A stretch of 64,000 nt of DNA from Tissierella praeacuta DSM 18095. Lineage in GTDB: Bacteria > Bacillota > Clostridia > Tissierellales > Tissierellaceae. The position numbers and the translations under genes are program-made. Each line of letters begins with the position of its first letter. Within the stretch, counting starts at the first letter, position 1. A model generated the notes under the pieces. That model had not been told where the DNA came from. It was given only the letters and a program-made list of their open reading frames with translations, and did not search any database. The stretch covers positions 62,001 through 126,000 of the forward strand of contig NZ_FQTY01000007.1 in the NCBI RefSeq assembly GCF_900128955.1, read 5' to 3'. This document shows positions 17,339 through 26,305 of this stretch, piece after piece.

Positions 17339-18180
17339 CCTTCTATAGTAAATATATAAGGAGTACCTATTAATTTATTCTTATCAATTTCTATAGTCAT
17401 GGTTTTATAAGTAATCACTTGAAGCTGCATACTGTCCGCCTTTGGTGGTATAATGTTTAAATATATTTTATATCCGTCTTTATGCCTTAATATTTTATCA
17501 ACATCTAGTGAATATCCTGGTGTCGGCAATTCCTTAGTAATAGTAACTAATACATTATCCGTTCCTTCCTTTACTACTATAGCTTCCTCTCCACTATATG
17601 ACTGAGCTATTCCTGCAATATTAAATGATATTTCCTTTAATCCTTTCATATCTTCTAATACTCCTTTCAATCTTTGCAAGATTATTATGGCTTCAGCCTG
17701 AGTAACTTTTCTATCTGGTGCAAAATTTATACTTGAAACACCATTGATAATCTTCAAATTAAATAATACTCTTAATAATTCTATGCTATCTTTATTCATA
17801 GTATTAATATCTTGGAAAGGAAGTTCTTGATTTTCATATTTTATTGTATCTATAGATATTAATTTGCTGCCAACTATCTCCACTAATTCTTTCCTAGTTA
17901 AAGGTTCATATATACCAATATTATTTGTAATATCATCTAATCCATAGTCCTTAAATAGAGATGCTAAAGACAATGTAAAATCCTTTTTAGAAATATTATC
18001 CTCAGGATTAAATTTATTAAATTTATCTTTAGCTAAATAGGGGAAATAATAAGCAACAAAATCCTTTTCAATAATACTTTTAGACCAATGATTAATTAAT
18101 TTATCATCGATACTAGCAAAGGCCAACACATTTGTAGAAATAATCAATAATACTAAAAACATAGATACCAATTTCTTCAT
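17311..18180 (-). CDS. Secreted SLH-domain protein with PrcB-like C-terminal domain
   Basis: This 289-residue protein has a signal peptide (about 1-22, ending VLAFA), at least two S-layer homology segments (about 28-80 and 118-175; for example INHWSKSIIEKDF and INFAPDRKVTQAEAIIIL), and a C-terminal domain (about 190-289) similar to the C-terminal part of PrcB protease-complex proteins (GYSLDVDKI...YKIYLNIIPP...VITYKTMTIEID). It probably binds secondary cell-wall polymer. AAGGGGAT precedes the ATG. The role beyond surface location is unknown. Confidence 0.8.
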   Translation of the reverse strand: MKKLVSMFLVLLIISTNVLAFASIDDKLINHWSKSIIEKDFVAYYFPYLAKDKFNKFNPEDNISKKDFTLSLASLFKDYGLDDITNNIGIYEPLTRKELVEIVGSKLISIDTIKYENQELPFQDINTMNKDSIELLRVLFNLKIINGVSSINFAPDRKVTQAEAIIILQRLKGVLEDMKGLKEISFNIAGIAQSYSGEEAIVVKEGTDNVLVTITKELPTPGYSLDVDKILRHKDGYKIYLNIIPPKADSMQLQVITYKTMTIEIDKNKLIGTPYIFTIEGSKSNLSIK

Positions 18181-18337
18181 TTAATCATCCCCTTTTAATT
18201 TAGTGAATAAGTAATAATTAAAAATATTTGAAACCTAATAGCCTGACCCAAAACTATTGTTTCTCCACTATTATTCACTATTAATTAATATTATACCCAA
18301 ATAAAGTAAAAAAGTAGTTACATTATGATTACAAAAC

Positions 18338-18382
18338 AATAACTTCACTTTTTGGTGCCAGGCACCAAAAAGTGAAGTTATT
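18338..18382 (-). repeat. GGTGCC palindrome, copy 1 (terminator of liv operon)
   Basis: Perfect 22-bp arms at 18338-18359 and 18361-18382 lie around a single A. Inner arm TTTTTGGTGCC, outer arm AATAACTTC, variable pair AC/GT. It touches the livF stop codon, and T-rich DNA follows on the minus strand, so it should terminate the livKHMGF transcript. It is one of six related elements in the window. Confidence 0.9.
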
Positions 18383-19095
18383 TACTTGGCTTCTCCTAAA
18401 TATGCTGCTTTTACCTTTTCGTCATTTAACAACTCTTGTCCTGGTCCTTCAAGCACTAAAGAACCTGTTTCAAGAACATAGGCATAATCAGCTATCTCTA
18501 AGGCCTTCTTCGCGTTCTGTTCAACTAATAATATTGTATTTCCTTGACTATGGATTTCCTTTATAATATCAAATATATCTTTTACTAATAATGGTGCTAA
18601 TCCCAATGAAGGCTCATCTAACATAAGTACCTTTGGTCTTATCATTAAAGCCCTTCCTACTGCAAGCATCTGCTGTTCTCCACCAGAGAGTGTTCCTGAT
18701 TTTTGCCAAGATCTTTCCTTTAATCTAGGAAATAGATTATATACTTTATCTATATCCTTCTTTATCTCTGACATATCACGTCTTGTATATGCTCCAAGAA
18801 TTAGATTTTCCTCTACAGTAAGATTTGCAAATACCCTTCTTCCTTCAGGAGATAAAGCTATACCCTTCTTTACTATTTCCATGGTCTTAAGATTAGTTAA
18901 ATCATCTCCATCATATTCAACTTTTCCATCTTCCTTTTTTACCAAATTCATTATAGCCCTTAGGGTGGAAGATTTACCTGCTCCATTTGCACCTATTAAA
19001 GTGACTATTTTATTTTCTTCAATATTAATATTTATACCTCTTAGAGCCTTAATCCCTCCATAACTAACATGAAGATTTTCTATAGCAAGCATCAT
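18382..19095 (-). CDS. livF: Branched-chain amino acid ABC transporter ATPase LivF
   Basis: This 237-residue ATPase has Walker A GANGAGKS at residues 35-42, signature LSGGEQQMLAVGRALM, and Walker B VLMLDEPSLGLAP, the typical LivF wording. With LivG it energises uptake of branched-chain or related amino acids. Two ATGs in tandem overlap the livG stop, so it is coupled to livG. It is the last gene of livKHMGF. Confidence 0.93.
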   Translation of the reverse strand: MMLAIENLHVSYGGIKALRGININIEENKIVTLIGANGAGKSSTLRAIMNLVKKEDGKVEYDGDDLTNLKTMEIVKKGIALSPEGRRVFANLTVEENLILGAYTRRDMSEIKKDIDKVYNLFPRLKERSWQKSGTLSGGEQQMLAVGRALMIRPKVLMLDEPSLGLAPLLVKDIFDIIKEIHSQGNTILLVEQNAKKALEIADYAYVLETGSLVLEGPGQELLNDEKVKAAYLGEAK

Positions 19096-19859
19096 TCCAC
19101 CCCCAAATATGCTTCAATAACTTTAGTATTACTTTGTATTTCTCCTGGATTACCTTCTGCAATTAAAGTTCCATGATCTAATACAAATATCTTTTCACAA
19201 ATACCCATAACAACTTCCATATGGTGCTCTATTAGAAATATAGTTAAATCGAATTCTTTCTTTATATCCCCTATAAAATCCATTAGTTCTTGAGTTTCTT
19301 GAGGATTCATTCCTGCTGCTGGTTCATCTAGGAGTAATAGCTTAGGGTCTGTTGCTAAGGCTCTAGCTATTTCTAACCTCCTCTGCTTACCATAGGGCAG
19401 AGAAAATGCCTTTTCATCCTTTTCATCATATAAATCAACTTTATGCAATAAATACTTAGCTTTTTCCATTATCTCTTTTTCTTCCTTATTATAATTGGGC
19501 AATCTTAGTACGGAAGAAAATATATCAGACTTGAGCCTCAAATGCCCACCTATAAATACATTATCAAGAACTGATAATTCTTTGAATAGTCTAATATTTT
19601 GGAAGGTACGGCATATTCCTAAATGTGCTATTTGATCTGGTCTAAGGTCTGATATTACCTTTTCATTTCCCTCTGGATTAAAAATTACCTGTCCCTCTGT
19701 TGGTTTATATACACCTGTAACCACATTAAATACTGTAGTCTTTCCTGCACCATTAGGTCCTATTAATCCTACTATTTCTCCGTCTTTAATATCTGCTGTA
19801 AATTTATTTACTGCAACAACCCCACCAAACCTCATAGTTACATTATCAATTTTTAGCAT
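19092..19859 (-). CDS. livG: Branched-chain amino acid ABC transporter ATPase LivG
   Basis: This 255-residue ATPase has Walker A GPNGAGKT at residues 34-41, the LivG-type hallmark GICRTFQNIRLFKELSVLDN near residue 83, signature FSLPYGKQRRLEIARAL and Walker B LLLLDEPAAGMNP. It overlaps livM by 14 bases and livF by four, as expected for a compact operon. Confidence 0.94.
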   Translation of the reverse strand: MLKIDNVTMRFGGVVAVNKFTADIKDGEIVGLIGPNGAGKTTVFNVVTGVYKPTEGQVIFNPEGNEKVISDLRPDQIAHLGICRTFQNIRLFKELSVLDNVFIGGHLRLKSDIFSSVLRLPNYNKEEKEIMEKAKYLLHKVDLYDEKDEKAFSLPYGKQRRLEIARALATDPKLLLLDEPAAGMNPQETQELMDFIGDIKKEFDLTIFLIEHHMEVVMGICEKIFVLDHGTLIAEGNPGEIQSNTKVIEAYLGVE

Positions 19860-20907
19860 ATTTACCCCTCACTTTCCCTAGGGCATTCTTTATGAACCCA
19901 TCCTTTTTAAATATAACTACTAACATTAGAATAAGTGAAAATACTACCATTCTAAGCCCTGGTAGTGCAGGGGTTGTCATAAATCCCAGATTCATAGGTT
20001 CATCTAAAAATCTAAGGGCTTCCATTGCTATGGTTATTATTATTGCCGCTATGGCTGTACCATTAATATTCCCCATACCACCTAATACTACCATTAGTAA
20101 AATATTAAAAGTAAGGGCAAATTTAAATAAAGTCGGGTCTATAGTTCCTAAAGATGCTGCTAAAAGACCTCCTCCAACTCCAGCCAAAAAAGAACCAATA
20201 GTAAAACTCATTACCTTATGCTTAAATAAATTAATACCCATGGATCTAGCTGCAATTTCATCCTCACGAATTGCCTTAAATGCCTTACCATAACTACCCT
20301 TCATCAACAATTTCATAAATACAATAGTGAGGATGGCTATACCCCAAGACCATAAGAGATTAACCTTTGGCTGCGTTTTAAATATTCCTGCTAAGAAATC
20401 GTTTGTAATCTTTGGTATTCCCTTAAGCCCTAAAGAACCATTGGTTATACTTTGCATATTAATGATTACAACTCTAATAATCTCAGAGAATCCTAATGTA
20501 GCAATAGCTAAGTAATCATCAGTTAATTTTAAAACTGGAGCACCAATTAAAAATCCAAATATAGCCGCCATAAGTCCTCCCATAATTAATGCAAGAATAA
20601 ACGGCATATTGAGATTTAAAAGAAATGGTGCCATTGGCTTCATGTAGAAATTCATTTCTTTGGCTGCTGTAGGCATAGTAAGAATTGCCACAGTATAGGC
20701 TCCTATTGCCATAAAACCAGCATGTCCTAAGGAAAATAATCCTGTAAATCCGTTGATTAAATTCATGCTTAAAGCAAGAATTATATAAATCCCACAAAGA
20801 TTTATAATTGTAACCTTGTAATTATCTAAGAAAATATTTAAAAAAATCAATCCTATTAAAACTATTCCTATTAATAATATATTATAAAGCAATTTATTCT
20901 TCTTCAT
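19846..20907 (-). CDS. livM: Branched-chain amino acid ABC transporter permease LivM
   Basis: This 353-residue permease has about nine to ten hydrophobic segments and the LivM motifs GLFSLGHAGFMAIGAY near residue 56 and a cytoplasmic loop GKAFKAIREDEIAARSMGIN near residue 206. It pairs with LivH to form the pore. It begins three bases after the livH stop. Confidence 0.93.
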   Translation of the reverse strand: MKKNKLLYNILLIGIVLIGLIFLNIFLDNYKVTIINLCGIYIILALSMNLINGFTGLFSLGHAGFMAIGAYTVAILTMPTAAKEMNFYMKPMAPFLLNLNMPFILALIMGGLMAAIFGFLIGAPVLKLTDDYLAIATLGFSEIIRVVIINMQSITNGSLGLKGIPKITNDFLAGIFKTQPKVNLLWSWGIAILTIVFMKLLMKGSYGKAFKAIREDEIAARSMGINLFKHKVMSFTIGSFLAGVGGGLLAASLGTIDPTLFKFALTFNILLMVVLGGMGNINGTAIAAIIITIAMEALRFLDEPMNLGFMTTPALPGLRMVVFSLILMLVVIFKKDGFIKNALGKVRGKYAKN

Positions 20908-20910
20908 AGG

Positions 20911-21804
20911 CTACACCTTCTCCGCTATTTTTTCTCCCATTAAACCCGTTGGTTTAACAAGAAGTATAATAATTAGTAGTACAAAGGCAAATGCATCCCT
21001 ATATCCTGTTAACTGAGGTAAAAATGCTACAAGAAGTATTTCCCCTAGCCCTAGAATAAATCCACCTAACACTGCACCAGTAATATCTCCTATTCCTCCA
21101 ATTACTGCTGCTATAAAGCATTTAAGACCAGGTAAAACTCCCATGTGAGGCATAAGCTGAGGATACTTTATTCCCCACATAATACCACCTACTGCTGCTA
21201 AAAAAGATCCTATAAAGAAGGTTGTAGATATTATCCCATTAATATTTATTCCCATTAAACTAGCTGCTTCATAGTCCTTAGATAATGCTCTCATTGCCAT
21301 ACCAGTTCTTGTCTTTTGAATAAAAAAGTTTAAACCAATCAAAAGAATTACTGTAACTACTGGGATTACAAAATTTACTAAAGAAATTGAAACTCCCCCT
21401 ACCTTTGCTACTTTATTAAAAATATCAGGGGTTGGGAAGGCCTTAGGCCTTCCACCAAATATCAATACACCTAGGTTTTGTAATAAAAATGAGGCACCTA
21501 TGGCTGATATAAGAATTGTAATTCTTGGTGAACCCCTTAGAGGTTTATAAGCAAGTCTTTCTAAAAGCAATCCCAAAATTCCAGTAATAATTGCAACAAG
21601 TATAAATACTATATACCAAGGTATTGAAGTATATGTTATACCATAAAATGTTAAATAAACACCTAGCATAAAAATATCTCCATGGGCGAAGTTTATTAAT
21701 CTTAATATCCCATAAACCATAGTATATCCAATGGCAATTAGAGCATAAAGACTTCCTAATGAAATACCATTAGCCATATGTTGTGAAAATTCTTGTATGC
21801 TCAT
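20911..21804 (-). CDS. livH: Branched-chain amino acid ABC transporter permease LivH
   Basis: This 297-residue permease has about eight hydrophobic segments, the LivH motif YGILRLINFAHGDIFMLG near residue 30 and a conserved cytoplasmic loop MAMRALSKDYEAASLMGI near residue 169. It lies between livK and livM. The ATG follows a GGGGGA site. Confidence 0.93.
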   Translation of the reverse strand: MSIQEFSQHMANGISLGSLYALIAIGYTMVYGILRLINFAHGDIFMLGVYLTFYGITYTSIPWYIVFILVAIITGILGLLLERLAYKPLRGSPRITILISAIGASFLLQNLGVLIFGGRPKAFPTPDIFNKVAKVGGVSISLVNFVIPVVTVILLIGLNFFIQKTRTGMAMRALSKDYEAASLMGININGIISTTFFIGSFLAAVGGIMWGIKYPQLMPHMGVLPGLKCFIAAVIGGIGDITGAVLGGFILGLGEILLVAFLPQLTGYRDAFAFVLLIIILLVKPTGLMGEKIAEKV

Positions 21805-21827
21805 TATAATTCCCCCATTAATTTAAC

Positions 21828-22994
21828 TTATTTTATTGGCTCTACTGTTGTTAGATAAACAAACTTACCATCTTTTACTTGATTTATAACTGCAGACTTA
21901 ACGGCATCTCCATTTTCATCTAAAGTAATCACTCCTGTTGAGCCTATGAAGTCCTTAGTTCCTGCAAGCTTTTCTTTTATAGCCACTGGATCAGCTGAAC
22001 CAGCCTTTTCAATAGCATCTATAATTACCATATAAGCATCATATCCTAAAGCTGCAAAGGCATTAGCATCCTTATTAAACTTAGCTTTATAGTCTTCTAA
22101 GAAAGTCTTAGATACTTCTGTTACAGGAGATTCCGAAGTAAAGTGGGTACTATATACTGCCCCTTCTACTGCAGCACCGCCTATATCTATAAACTCTGGA
22201 GCTTCCCAAGTGTCTCCTCCAAGGATTGGAACTGTAATACCTAAATCTCTTGCTTGTTTAATTAATAAAGCTGATTCACCATAATTTCCTGGTGCAAATA
22301 TTACATCTGGATTTAAAGATTTTATATTAGTTAATTGAGCTGAGAAATCTTGATCTCCTGTATTATAAGAAGCCTTTCCAACTATAGAATCTTGAGAACC
22401 AGTTAATTCTACAAAAGCTTGCTCAAAATATGTGGAAAGTCCAACGGAGTAATCTTGTTGTACGTCTTGAATTATAGCAGCCTTACTTGCACTTAAATCA
22501 TTAAATGCATAATTAGCCATAACTGTACCTTGGAATGGATCAATAAAACATACTCTAAAATAATAATCATTATTTAAAGTAACAAGTGGATTAGTTGGTG
22601 AACAACCAACTGCTGGAACTTTAGCAGCTTTAACAATATCTCCTGCCGCCATAGACAATGAACTACTATAACTACCTATAATTGCAACTACCTTATCCTT
22701 ATCAATAAGACGAGATGCCGCATTTGCTGCCTCAACCTTATCTGACTTATTATCTACTATTACTAATTCTACTTTTTTGCCTAATACTTCTCCTACTTTT
22801 TCATTAGCCAGCTTGATACCTTCTACTGTCATCTCTCCCCCAGCTGCACTAGCACCTGTCATAGGTTCAAATACACCTATTTTAATAACATCGCTACTGT
22901 TATCTGAACCAGATGTTTCTTTAGTTCCGCATCCAGCTAGAGAACCTAGGATTAAACTCACTGACAAAATAAATAAAAATACCTTTCTCTTCAT
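21828..22994 (-). CDS. livK: Branched-chain amino acid ABC transporter substrate-binding lipoprotein LivK
   Basis: This 388-residue periplasmic-binding-type lipoprotein has a lipobox (GSLAGC, cysteine at residue 22) and the family 6 start IKIGVFEPMTGASAAGGEMT near residue 37. It is the ligand-catching part of the Liv system. True specificity could be branched-chain amino acids or another amide or amino acid. The promoter upstream is strong and lacks the allantoin-region dyad, so it is probably regulated separately from the purine genes. Confidence 0.92.
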   Translation of the reverse strand: MKRKVFLFILSVSLILGSLAGCGTKETSGSDNSSDVIKIGVFEPMTGASAAGGEMTVEGIKLANEKVGEVLGKKVELVIVDNKSDKVEAANAASRLIDKDKVVAIIGSYSSSLSMAAGDIVKAAKVPAVGCSPTNPLVTLNNDYYFRVCFIDPFQGTVMANYAFNDLSASKAAIIQDVQQDYSVGLSTYFEQAFVELTGSQDSIVGKASYNTGDQDFSAQLTNIKSLNPDVIFAPGNYGESALLIKQARDLGITVPILGGDTWEAPEFIDIGGAAVEGAVYSTHFTSESPVTEVSKTFLEDYKAKFNKDANAFAALGYDAYMVIIDAIEKAGSADPVAIKEKLAGTKDFIGSTGVITLDENGDAVKSAVINQVKDGKFVYLTTVEPIK

Positions 22995-23021
22995 TCAAAT
23001 TCCTCCCTTTTATTTTATTAA

Positions 23022-23040
23022 AGGCATGAATTACATGCCT
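23022..23040 (-). other. Small hairpin in the livK leader
   Basis: AGGCATG at 23022-23028 pairs with CATGCCT at 23034-23040 around AATTA. It lies in the transcript leader between the promoter and the livK ribosome site, and could stabilise the mRNA. No T-run follows, so it is not a terminator. Confidence 0.4.
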
Positions 23041-23088
23041 CAAATACTTAATTATGCAGGAATTATTATGTCACTTTTTTATTGTAAC

Positions 23089-23117
23089 ATTATAACACTT
23101 AGTTAGAATAAAGTCAA
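23089..23117 (-). promoter_or_regulatory. livK: Strong SigA promoter of the livKHMGF operon
   Basis: On the minus strand TTGACT (23112-23117) and TATAAT (23089-23094) are spaced by 17 bases, nearly consensus. The predicted leader is about 85-90 bases and contains the small hairpin at 23022-23040. Confidence 0.8.
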
Positions 23118-23149
23118 TTATTCAACTTTTCCAAATATTTAAACGAAAA

Positions 23150-23188
23150 GAGAGGTTTTCAGTTCTATTTCGGAACTGAAAACCTCTC
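23150..23188 (-). terminator. Terminator of the YtcJ-like amidohydrolase gene
   Basis: Perfect 16-bp arms GAGAGGTTTTCAGTTC (23150-23165) and its complement (23173-23188) enclose a seven-base loop eight bases after the stop. CTTTTCGTTT follows on the minus strand. Confidence 0.85.
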
Positions 23189-23195
23189 CATGTTC

Positions 23196-24815
23196 TTATA
23201 CTAATTCTCCACCAAATATAGTAGCTACAACTTCTACATCTTTTATACTATCCTCTTCCATATTAAATATATCTTTAGACAATACAACCATATCCGCAAG
23301 CTTTCCTTCTTCTAAGGATCCTTTTATATTTTCTTCAAATGAAGCATAAGCTCCCCCCATAGTGTAACCATATACTGCTTCATCTACTGTTAATTTCTGT
23401 TCTGGTAGCCAACCTCCCTGTGGATTTCCATCTAAGTCCTTTCTTGTAACAGCCTCATATATTCCTTTCATTACATTAAAGGTTTCTACAGGAGAGTCAG
23501 AGCCACAGGCTATAGTTATATTTTTATCTAACATGGTCTTCCAATTATATGAAGTTCTTTCTCTATTTTCCCCAACTCTACTTCTTACAATTTTCCAATC
23601 ATAATCTAAAAATATAGGCTGAATATAGGCAATTATCTTTAGTTCTGCAAATTTGTTTAAAAGCTCTTCATCAGTTATTTGACAATGTACTATACCGTGC
23701 CTATGATTATCCCTAGGGTTTTTATCTAAAGCCTTTTCTATACTCTCCAAAGCCATATAAATAGCCCTATCTCCTATACCATGAATAGCAACCTGAATAT
23801 TATACTGATTTGCTAAGTCTACTATAATATCTAATTCATTTTGAAGTAATTTAGTTATGCCCTTGTTATTATAGTCATCTGAGTAAGCCTCAGTAAGTGC
23901 TGCTGTTCTAGCTCCTAGAGAACCATCTACCAGCAATTTTAAAGGTCCTAGCTTGAAAAACTTATCTCCCCAAGAACTGCCATATCCTTTATCTATAAAA
24001 CCTTGTAATCTATCTTTATCTTGAATTAAAAATTGCTCATACACTCTTACCTTCAATTTATTTTCTTCTTTTAATTCCTGATATGCCAATATTATCTTTT
24101 CATAATCTACATCTGGAAATGCATCAAAATCATCTGTTCCAACTGAAGTAACTCCATTTTTATTCAAATCTTCAATAGCCCTCACCATCATATGCTTTAT
24201 ATCATCTACGGTAGGATTAGGTAGTTTAGAATAAACTAATCCAAGAGCATTTTCCCTAAATATTCCTAAAGGTTCTCCATTTTCATCTAAATCAAAATGT
24301 CCCCCATCTACTTGTGGTGTATCTTTAGTTATATTTAATAGCTCTAATGCCTTGCTATTTACTACAGCAATATGTCCGCACGCTCTCCCTATTAAAATAG
24401 GATGCTCTAAAGATATTTTGTCTAAATCATATCTTGTAGGAAATCTCTTTTCTCCTATGAAATAATCTTGATTCCAGCCCCTACCATTAACCCATTCGCC
24501 CTTTTCCATATCCTTTTCTTCTATAATATTCTTTATTATACAATTTATCTCCTCTATGGACTTTGCCCCTCCAAGCTCTATTCTATTTAAAGAATATCCA
24601 TAACTTAATAAATGCATATGACTATCATTAAACCCTGGTAATACTACCTTACCTTCTAAATCAATAATTTTTGTACTATTATTTTTTAGAGCCATTATTT
24701 CTTTATTAGTCCCTACTTTTTCAATAATATCCCCATTAATACCAATAGCTTCAACTATATTTCTTTCTTTATCCATAGTGTGAATTTTTCCGTTTATTAG
24801 TATCAAATCCACCAT
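23196..24815 (-). CDS. YtcJ-like amidohydrolase (amidohydrolase family 3)
   Basis: This is a 539-residue TIM-barrel metal hydrolase. It has the amidohydrolase metal motif HMHLL near residue 66 after VVLPGFNDS, a later AIHGIGDRA near residue 343, and the closing domain with KLADMVVLSKDIF. Members of the YtcJ group act on diverse exocyclic amides or N-formyl compounds; the substrate is unknown. It stands alone between the liv operon and the allantoin region, with its own terminator, and may or may not belong to purine catabolism. Confidence 0.85.
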   Translation of the reverse strand: MVDLILINGKIHTMDKERNIVEAIGINGDIIEKVGTNKEIMALKNNSTKIIDLEGKVVLPGFNDSHMHLLSYGYSLNRIELGGAKSIEEINCIIKNIIEEKDMEKGEWVNGRGWNQDYFIGEKRFPTRYDLDKISLEHPILIGRACGHIAVVNSKALELLNITKDTPQVDGGHFDLDENGEPLGIFRENALGLVYSKLPNPTVDDIKHMMVRAIEDLNKNGVTSVGTDDFDAFPDVDYEKIILAYQELKEENKLKVRVYEQFLIQDKDRLQGFIDKGYGSSWGDKFFKLGPLKLLVDGSLGARTAALTEAYSDDYNNKGITKLLQNELDIIVDLANQYNIQVAIHGIGDRAIYMALESIEKALDKNPRDNHRHGIVHCQITDEELLNKFAELKIIAYIQPIFLDYDWKIVRSRVGENRERTSYNWKTMLDKNITIACGSDSPVETFNVMKGIYEAVTRKDLDGNPQGGWLPEQKLTVDEAVYGYTMGGAYASFEENIKGSLEEGKLADMVVLSKDIFNMEEDSIKDVEVVATIFGGELV

Positions 24816-24857
24816 ATCCCCTCCTCTTATATTTATTTACATTATACTACAATAAAA

Positions 24858-24910
24858 ATAAAATAACTTCCTTTTTTGGTGCCAGGCACCAAAAAAGGAA
24901 GTTATTTTAT
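24858..24910 (-). repeat. GGTGCC palindrome, copy 2 (terminator of permease-allantoinase operon)
   Basis: Perfect 26-bp arms (24858-24883 and 24885-24910) lie around a single A, the longest copy. Variable pair CT/AG, outer arm TAAAATAACTTC. It lies 14 bases beyond the allB stop on the minus strand and reads GAAGTTATTTTAT when leaving the stem in either direction, a terminator-like T-rich tail. Confidence 0.9.
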
Positions 24911-24924
24911 CTATTATAATATTA

Positions 24925-26271
24925 TTAAGGTCTTAAAAATTTTCCTATGGGTTCAGATACTATTTTTCCATCTTGGAATATGGTTTTTCCTCTAAGAATA
25001 GTCCTTACAATCTTTCCTTTAAATTCTAAACCTACAAGCGGACTGACTTTATGCATATAAAATAGCTCATCTGCTTTTAAAATAAATCTCTCATTTAAGT
25101 CTACTAAAACCATATCAGCATCATAGCCTACTTTTATTTCTCCTTTATTTTTTATTCCAAATCTTTTTGCAGGATTTAGTGACAATAACTTAGAAATATC
25201 TACAAGGGACAATCCTCTATTATGATATCCTTCCGTAAGCATTACATTCATTGTAGATTGACATCCTGATATTCCACCCCAAACCTTGAAGAAATTACTA
25301 TCCTTTTTTAATTCAAAAGGTGCTGGTGAATGGTCTGAGCAAACTGCATCTACATTTCCTGCAACAATATGTTCCCATAGTTTCTCTTTTGTATCCTTGG
25401 CTCTAAGAGGAGGACAGCATTTTCCGATTGGTCCCAGTCCATCTAAATCATCTTCTGTAAATGTTAGATATTGAGAAACTGTTTCACAACTTACATCTAT
25501 ACCTTTTTTTCTAGCCTCAACAACTAACTGAACACCTTTTGCAGTGCTAACATGAGCAATATGAAGTTTACATTTAGTTTCTTCAGCAAATAATATAACC
25601 CTTTGGATAGCTTCAACTTCTGAAATTTCTGGTCTAGAATTCAAGAAATCTCTAGGAGAAGTCTTTCCTTCCTTAATGAATTTCTCAGTTAATTTATTTG
25701 TTATATCCCTATTTTCAGCATGAACTGATACTGGTAACCCTAGCTTAGCAGCTATTTCCATTCCTCTATATAAAGTCCAGTCATCTGCACCTTCAAATTC
25801 TTCCAAACCACTAAAACACGTAAATGCTTTAAAGCCAACTACTCCTCTTTCTGCTAATTCTTCCAAATCTTCTAAATTATTAGGTGTCAATCCACCCCAG
25901 AAACTATAATCTACTAATGAATTTTTCTTAGCAGCTTCAAGTTTTAAATCAAAGTTTTTCCCATTTGTAGTCACTGGTGTAGAGTTAAGAGGCATATCTG
26001 TAAATGAAGTCATACCCCCAGCTGCAAGAGAACTGGTGCCAGTAAGCAACGATTCCCAATTTGTACGACCTGGTTCATTAAAATGAACATGGCAATCATA
26101 TCCACCAGGCAATATATACTTCCCCTTTGCATCTATTTCTTCCTTTGAAAGTCCTGATATTTCAGGTGCTACTTCAACTATTGAGCCATCAACTACTGCT
26201 ATATCTAATTTTTCTACTGCTTTATTCGTAACTACCATTCCATTCCTAATTATTAAATCATATTTGCTCAT
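24925..26271 (-). CDS. allB: Allantoinase, first copy
   Basis: This cyclic-amide hydrolase of 448 residues opens the allantoin ring to allantoate. Ligands of the two-metal site are visible: H61 and H63 (HVHFNEPG), the carboxylated lysine K148 (GVVGFKAF), H184, H240 and D313 (CSDHSPAP). The FNEPGRTNWE motif and the end KVSPLVGLEFKGK are allantoinase-like rather than dihydropyrimidinase-like. It follows a permease gene by 34 bases in one operon. A second, divergent copy lies at 36029. Confidence 0.88.
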   Translation of the reverse strand: MSKYDLIIRNGMVVTNKAVEKLDIAVVDGSIVEVAPEISGLSKEEIDAKGKYILPGGYDCHVHFNEPGRTNWESLLTGTSSLAAGGMTSFTDMPLNSTPVTTNGKNFDLKLEAAKKNSLVDYSFWGGLTPNNLEDLEELAERGVVGFKAFTCFSGLEEFEGADDWTLYRGMEIAAKLGLPVSVHAENRDITNKLTEKFIKEGKTSPRDFLNSRPEISEVEAIQRVILFAEETKCKLHIAHVSTAKGVQLVVEARKKGIDVSCETVSQYLTFTEDDLDGLGPIGKCCPPLRAKDTKEKLWEHIVAGNVDAVCSDHSPAPFELKKDSNFFKVWGGISGCQSTMNVMLTEGYHNRGLSLVDISKLLSLNPAKRFGIKNKGEIKVGYDADMVLVDLNERFILKADELFYMHKVSPLVGLEFKGKIVRTILRGKTIFQDGKIVSEPIGKFLRP

Positions 26272-26305
26272 TACATATTCCCCTTTCTATTGAATTTCTA
26301 GGATT

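Noticed and set aside
18201-18280. 10-bp inverted repeat TAGTGAATAA/TTATTCACTA upstream of the SLH-domain gene
   Set aside because: It is short, AT-rich and widely spaced, so chance is a fair explanation.
26030-26046. CTGGTGCCAG within the first allantoinase gene, resembling the GGTGCC core
   Set aside because: It has no long arms and lies in conserved coding sequence, so it is a chance match.
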